Position numbers and translations under genes: made by a program. A stretch of DNA of 64,000 bases from Actinomycetes bacterium (GTDB lineage: Bacteria; Actinomycetota; Actinomycetes; Nanopelagicales; Nanopelagicaceae), in assembly GCA_025355665.1 (NCBI GenBank), contig JANXZF010000138.1, positions 1 through 64,000 on the forward strand, given 5' to 3'. The notes below the pieces were generated by a model, which saw only the letters and a program-made list of their open reading frames with translations, was not told where the DNA came from and searched no databases. Below are positions 61,397 through 64,000 of this stretch, in pieces; the first letter of the stretch is position 1, and the number at the start of each line of letters is the position of its first letter.

Positions 61397-62407
61397 ATGA
61401 AATTCGCTGGGGTGATGAGGGTTTGTCTTGCCCTCACGATCTTCGTCGGAATTTCGGTAGCACCGGCCAGCGCGGCTCCTTCGTTGCGCGATGTCCAACG
61501 CCAGATCGTCCAACTTCAGGAGCAGGCAGCCGCATCGGCCGAAGGTGCCCAGGCGGCCAAAGTGCAACTCGACCAGCTCACCCGCACCTTGACCGGAATC
61601 CGCCAACAGGCAGCGGTACAAGGAAAAACGGTTACTCAACTTCGTAGATCCCTAGGCGCCATCGCCATAACCCAGTACCAATCCGGGGGGCTGAGTCAGA
61701 GCTTGGAACTTCTATTCTCCTCCGATCCGACTTTGTATCTCTCTGCCGCTGGATCGTTAGATGCGATTACACGTCGCAAGTCCCTTCAGCTCCACCAATA
61801 TGCGGCGGCTCGCCAGAGACTCGATGCCACGACTATGACGGTTAACGACAAGTTGTCATTAGTGAGGGCGACGCAGGCTCGTTTGGCGGCGCAGACAGCG
61901 CTAGCCAATTCAAAATTGAAGCAGGTGGAGACGTTGCTGGCTAAATTGAAGCAGGCTGACCGAATTCGACTTGCCAAACTCAACGACCAAGCAAATGCTC
62001 AAGATCAAAAATCTTCGCTGGCATTCGCCAAAACAGCCGGAGGAGTATCGGGCAGAGCAGGAATTGCCATTCGCTTTGCGCTTAAGCAAATCGGTGATCG
62101 ATATGTATTTGGCGCTGCTGGGATGATCTATTGGGATTGTTCCGGGCTCACCATGCGCGCATATCAAGCGGCCGGTGTTTCACTTCCTCACTCGGCGGCG
62201 GCTCAATCAAACTACGGCCGAAGAGTTCCGCTTAATCAATTGCAACCTGGCGACATTGTCTTTTTTGGCTCGCCGATCGGGCATAATGGAATTTACTTGG
62301 GCGGAGGCAAAATGGTTGATGCACCCCACACCGGCGCTCGCGTGCGAGTTGAATCATTCGGCGCCTGGTTTGGATCGGAACGGCTAGTAGCTGCCCGCCG
62401 TTTCTAA
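61397..62407 (+). CDS. NlpC/P60 peptidoglycan endopeptidase (RipA-like)
   Basis: This 336-residue secreted wall hydrolase has a signal peptide ending near 27 (Ala-Ser-Ala-Ala) and a long coiled coil (about 28-205). Its C-terminal NlpC/P60 domain has the catalytic Cys248 in YWDCSGLTMRAY, His296 in GHNGIYL and a third residue His311. Such enzymes cut between D-Glu and meso-DAP and split daughter cells; the coiled coil often regulates them. It precedes a PimB-like gene, an order known in mycobacteria. Confidence 0.95.
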   Translation: MKFAGVMRVCLALTIFVGISVAPASAAPSLRDVQRQIVQLQEQAAASAEGAQAAKVQLDQLTRTLTGIRQQAAVQGKTVTQLRRSLGAIAITQYQSGGLSQSLELLFSSDPTLYLSAAGSLDAITRRKSLQLHQYAAARQRLDATTMTVNDKLSLVRATQARLAAQTALANSKLKQVETLLAKLKQADRIRLAKLNDQANAQDQKSSLAFAKTAGGVSGRAGIAIRFALKQIGDRYVFGAAGMIYWDCSGLTMRAYQAAGVSLPHSAAAQSNYGRRVPLNQLQPGDIVFFGSPIGHNGIYLGGGKMVDAPHTGARVRVESFGAWFGSERLVAARRF

Positions 62408-63544
62408 ATGAAGAAAATTCTTTTTGTTACAAATGATTTTGGTCCTCGTGCCGGCGGGATCGAGTCCTTCATTATGGGATTGGTCGAGAGACTTCCTAAG
62501 GATTCGGTAACTGTATTCACTTCATCTCAAGGTGATACCTCTGCTTACGATGCAAAATGGAAAGTCGATGGAGTTGAGGTAATTCGTGATCGCACTAAGA
62601 TGTTGCTTCCAACGCCACGCATTGCTTGGGCAATTCGATCTATTGTTAAGAAGACCGAACCGTCAGTAGCGTGCTTTGGCGCGGCGGCGCCGTTAGCCCT
62701 TCTTGCTCCGACTTTGCGCAAGGCAGGTGTTCAACGAATCGTTTCCCTCACCCATGGTCATGAAGTCTGGTGGGCCAAGGTTTTTCCTTTTTCACTTGCG
62801 ATTAGGCGCGTTGGCAATACTGTAGATGCGCTCACGTACTTGGGAGATTTCACGAAACGAAACATTTCGCGTTCTCTCTCGCCAAAGGCGCAGAAGGCCA
62901 TGGTTCACCTCGCACCGGGAATAGACACTTCGCATTTCGTGCCCTTAGAAGCACCATCTGAATTGCGCGAAGAACTGGGCTTGACGCATAAGTCCGTCAT
63001 CGTCAGCGTGGGTCGACTCGTCCCTCGCAAGGGGCAGGATCGGCTTATCGAAGCATTGCCACTTATTAGTAAGTCAATCGCCAACGTGCACTTGCTTCTC
63101 GTTGGTGAAGGAAGTTACCGAAAATCTCTTGAAAAAATGGTTGCCAAAAGGGAATTGGGTAGAAACGTCACATTTGTTGGAAGAGTGAACTTCGCCAAAC
63201 TTCCAGCGTATTTCCAGTGTGGAGACATCTTCGCGATGCCATCGCGCAGTCGACTTGCTGGCCTTGAAGTTGAAGGGCTAGGCATTGTCTATTTGGAGGC
63301 AGGCGCTTGTGGGCTTCCCGTTATTGCGGGCAACTCGGGTGGCGCACCTGATGCAGTCGTTGATGGAGTCACGGGAATTGTCGTGGATGGAACTAATGCT
63401 AATGAGATTGCTGCAGCGATTGTGCGAGTCTTGAGCGATCCGGCGAAAGCAAAGGCGATGGGTGAAAAGGGGAATGAGTGGGTGAGATCGGGCTGGTCAT
63501 GGAAGATCTGGTCGGACAAATTTGCTCAACTTCTTCAAATCTGA
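62408..63544 (+). CDS. GT4 glycosyltransferase, PimB-like phosphatidylinositol mannosyltransferase
   Basis: This 378-residue GT-B enzyme has an N-terminal glycine-rich loop NDFGPRAGGIESFI. It also has HGHEVWWAKVFP, the donor-site GRLVPRKGQDRLIEALP and the GT4 motif EGLGIVYLEAGACGLPVIAG. Similarity in layout to PimB', which adds a mannose to phosphatidylinositol mannoside, is inferred from sequence features and the NlpC/P60 neighbour. It starts right after the NlpC/P60 stop with no gap. Its end overlaps the convergent regulator by 10 bases. Confidence 0.88.
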   Translation: MKKILFVTNDFGPRAGGIESFIMGLVERLPKDSVTVFTSSQGDTSAYDAKWKVDGVEVIRDRTKMLLPTPRIAWAIRSIVKKTEPSVACFGAAAPLALLAPTLRKAGVQRIVSLTHGHEVWWAKVFPFSLAIRRVGNTVDALTYLGDFTKRNISRSLSPKAQKAMVHLAPGIDTSHFVPLEAPSELREELGLTHKSVIVSVGRLVPRKGQDRLIEALPLISKSIANVHLLLVGEGSYRKSLEKMVAKRELGRNVTFVGRVNFAKLPAYFQCGDIFAMPSRSRLAGLEVEGLGIVYLEAGACGLPVIAGNSGGAPDAVVDGVTGIVVDGTNANEIAAAIVRVLSDPAKAKAMGEKGNEWVRSGWSWKIWSDKFAQLLQI

Positions 63545-64000
63545 GAAATCAATCCTTGCTTAATGCTGAGCGCCACGGCCGCGCTTCTATTCGATACTGA
63601 GAGTTTTCGGTAGATTGAAGATAAGTGGGTTTTAACTGTGGCTTCACTTATAAATAATTCATCCGCGATTTGTGACGACATCCTTCCCTTAGGCAAAAGC
63701 GCCAAGATTTCGAGCTCTCTCGCGGTGAGACCAAAGCCATTTTCTTTTCTAGATACTGCTGCCTTCAAGCCCTTGGCTGAAAAACTGTTCGGTGATTTAT
63801 AAGAATGCAGTACAGCGGAGACAACTTCCTTGACCGGATCACTTTTAAGGACGTAAGCACTCGCTCCAGCCTGCAAAGAGGCGAGAAGATTGGCGTCATC
63901 ATCGTTGAAAGTGAGAACCACGATTCCGATAGTAGGTGAGACGCTTCTTGCCCACGCAATCACTTCTAGACCGCTTCCATCTGGAAGATTCAAATCGACG
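63535..64000 (-). CDS. LuxR/NarL-type response regulator, partial
   Basis: The gene runs off the window's right edge, so only the C-terminal ~155 residues are present. A receiver part starts at VDLNLPDGSG (its Asp is likely the phosphorylation site) and continues to GASAYVLKSDPVKEVV with the conserved Lys. The LuxR HTH is near LTARELEILALLPKGRMSSQ and IADELFISEATVKTHLSSIY. A partner kinase would be outside. It overlaps the GT4 stop by 10 bases, convergent. Confidence 0.93.
   Translation of the reverse strand, partial: VDLNLPDGSGLEVIAWARSVSPTIGIVVLTFNDDDANLLASLQAGASAYVLKSDPVKEVVSAVLHSYKSPNSFSAKGLKAAVSRKENGFGLTARELEILALLPKGRMSSQIADELFISEATVKTHLSSIYRKLSVSNRSAAVALSIKQGLISQI

Overview
The window reads as a chromosome segment from a small-genome, moderate-G+C actinobacterium. 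The gene content and order resemble the freshwater acI / Nanopelagicales type, but this is inferred from protein families and synteny, not from a marker search. Actinobacterial signatures are ClgR, DUF3000, DUF3093, DUF3159, DUF4193, ThyX, RNase J, a PimB-like mannosyltransferase, a RipA-like NlpC/P60 hydrolase, and a LexA box of the CGAAC-N4-GTTCG type. I found no phage, insertion sequence, CRISPR array, rRNA or tRNA.

Layout. 0-17.6 kb: conserved housekeeping genes: rpsO (with an in-frame stop), pnp, an M16 peptidase, dapB, a glutaredoxin, azlCD, thyX, dapA, rnj, ftsK, a RodZ-like HTH protein, rimO, pgsA, pncC/cinA, clgR. 17.6-33.8 kb: an accessory carbohydrate block with two similarly built loci, each with a ROK regulator, a solute-binding protein, two CUT1 permeases and a GH15 enzyme. 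Locus 1 adds a GH66 dextranase-like enzyme and the 3' stump of a lost GH31 gene. Locus 2 adds an intact GH31 alpha-glucosidase-like enzyme. Neither encodes its ATPase. 34-40.4 kb: recA-recX-miaB-miaA-dapF-hflX, a typical actinobacterial run with an SOS box before recA. 40.4-51.5 kb: a second conserved block (DUF4193, DUF3093, thioesterase, dut, DUF3159, YwiC-like, two TrkA subunits, a TrmA-type methyltransferase, acnA, dxs). 51.4-57.3 kb: fadBA, an FTR1 iron permease, an acetyltransferase and a WG-repeat lipoprotein. 57.3-64 kb: NUDIX, RNase D, DUF3000, an EamA transporter, a RibD-C reductase, a 58-residue CxxC protein, NlpC/P60, PimB-like, and a response regulator cut by the window edge.

How the genes work together. 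The sugar loci look like import systems for alpha-1,6-linked (isomalto/dextran-type) or related glucose oligomers, which are then cut in the cytoplasm by GH66, GH15 and GH31 enzymes that lack signal peptides. The rest serves translation and RNA decay, lysine/diaminopimelate, thymidylate and isoprenoid synthesis, fatty acid oxidation, DNA repair, potassium and iron uptake, and the cell envelope.

A pervasive regulatory signal is a TANNNT hexamer placed 5-7 bases before the start codon of about twenty genes. These look like leaderless transcripts, and the signal also fixes several start codons. The most notable individual observations are the nonsense codon in rpsO, the twin glucan loci with the GH31 relic, operator-like palindromes before the locus 1 binding protein and acnA, a 16-bp-arm hairpin between binding protein and permease, and tightly packed divergent leaderless promoters.
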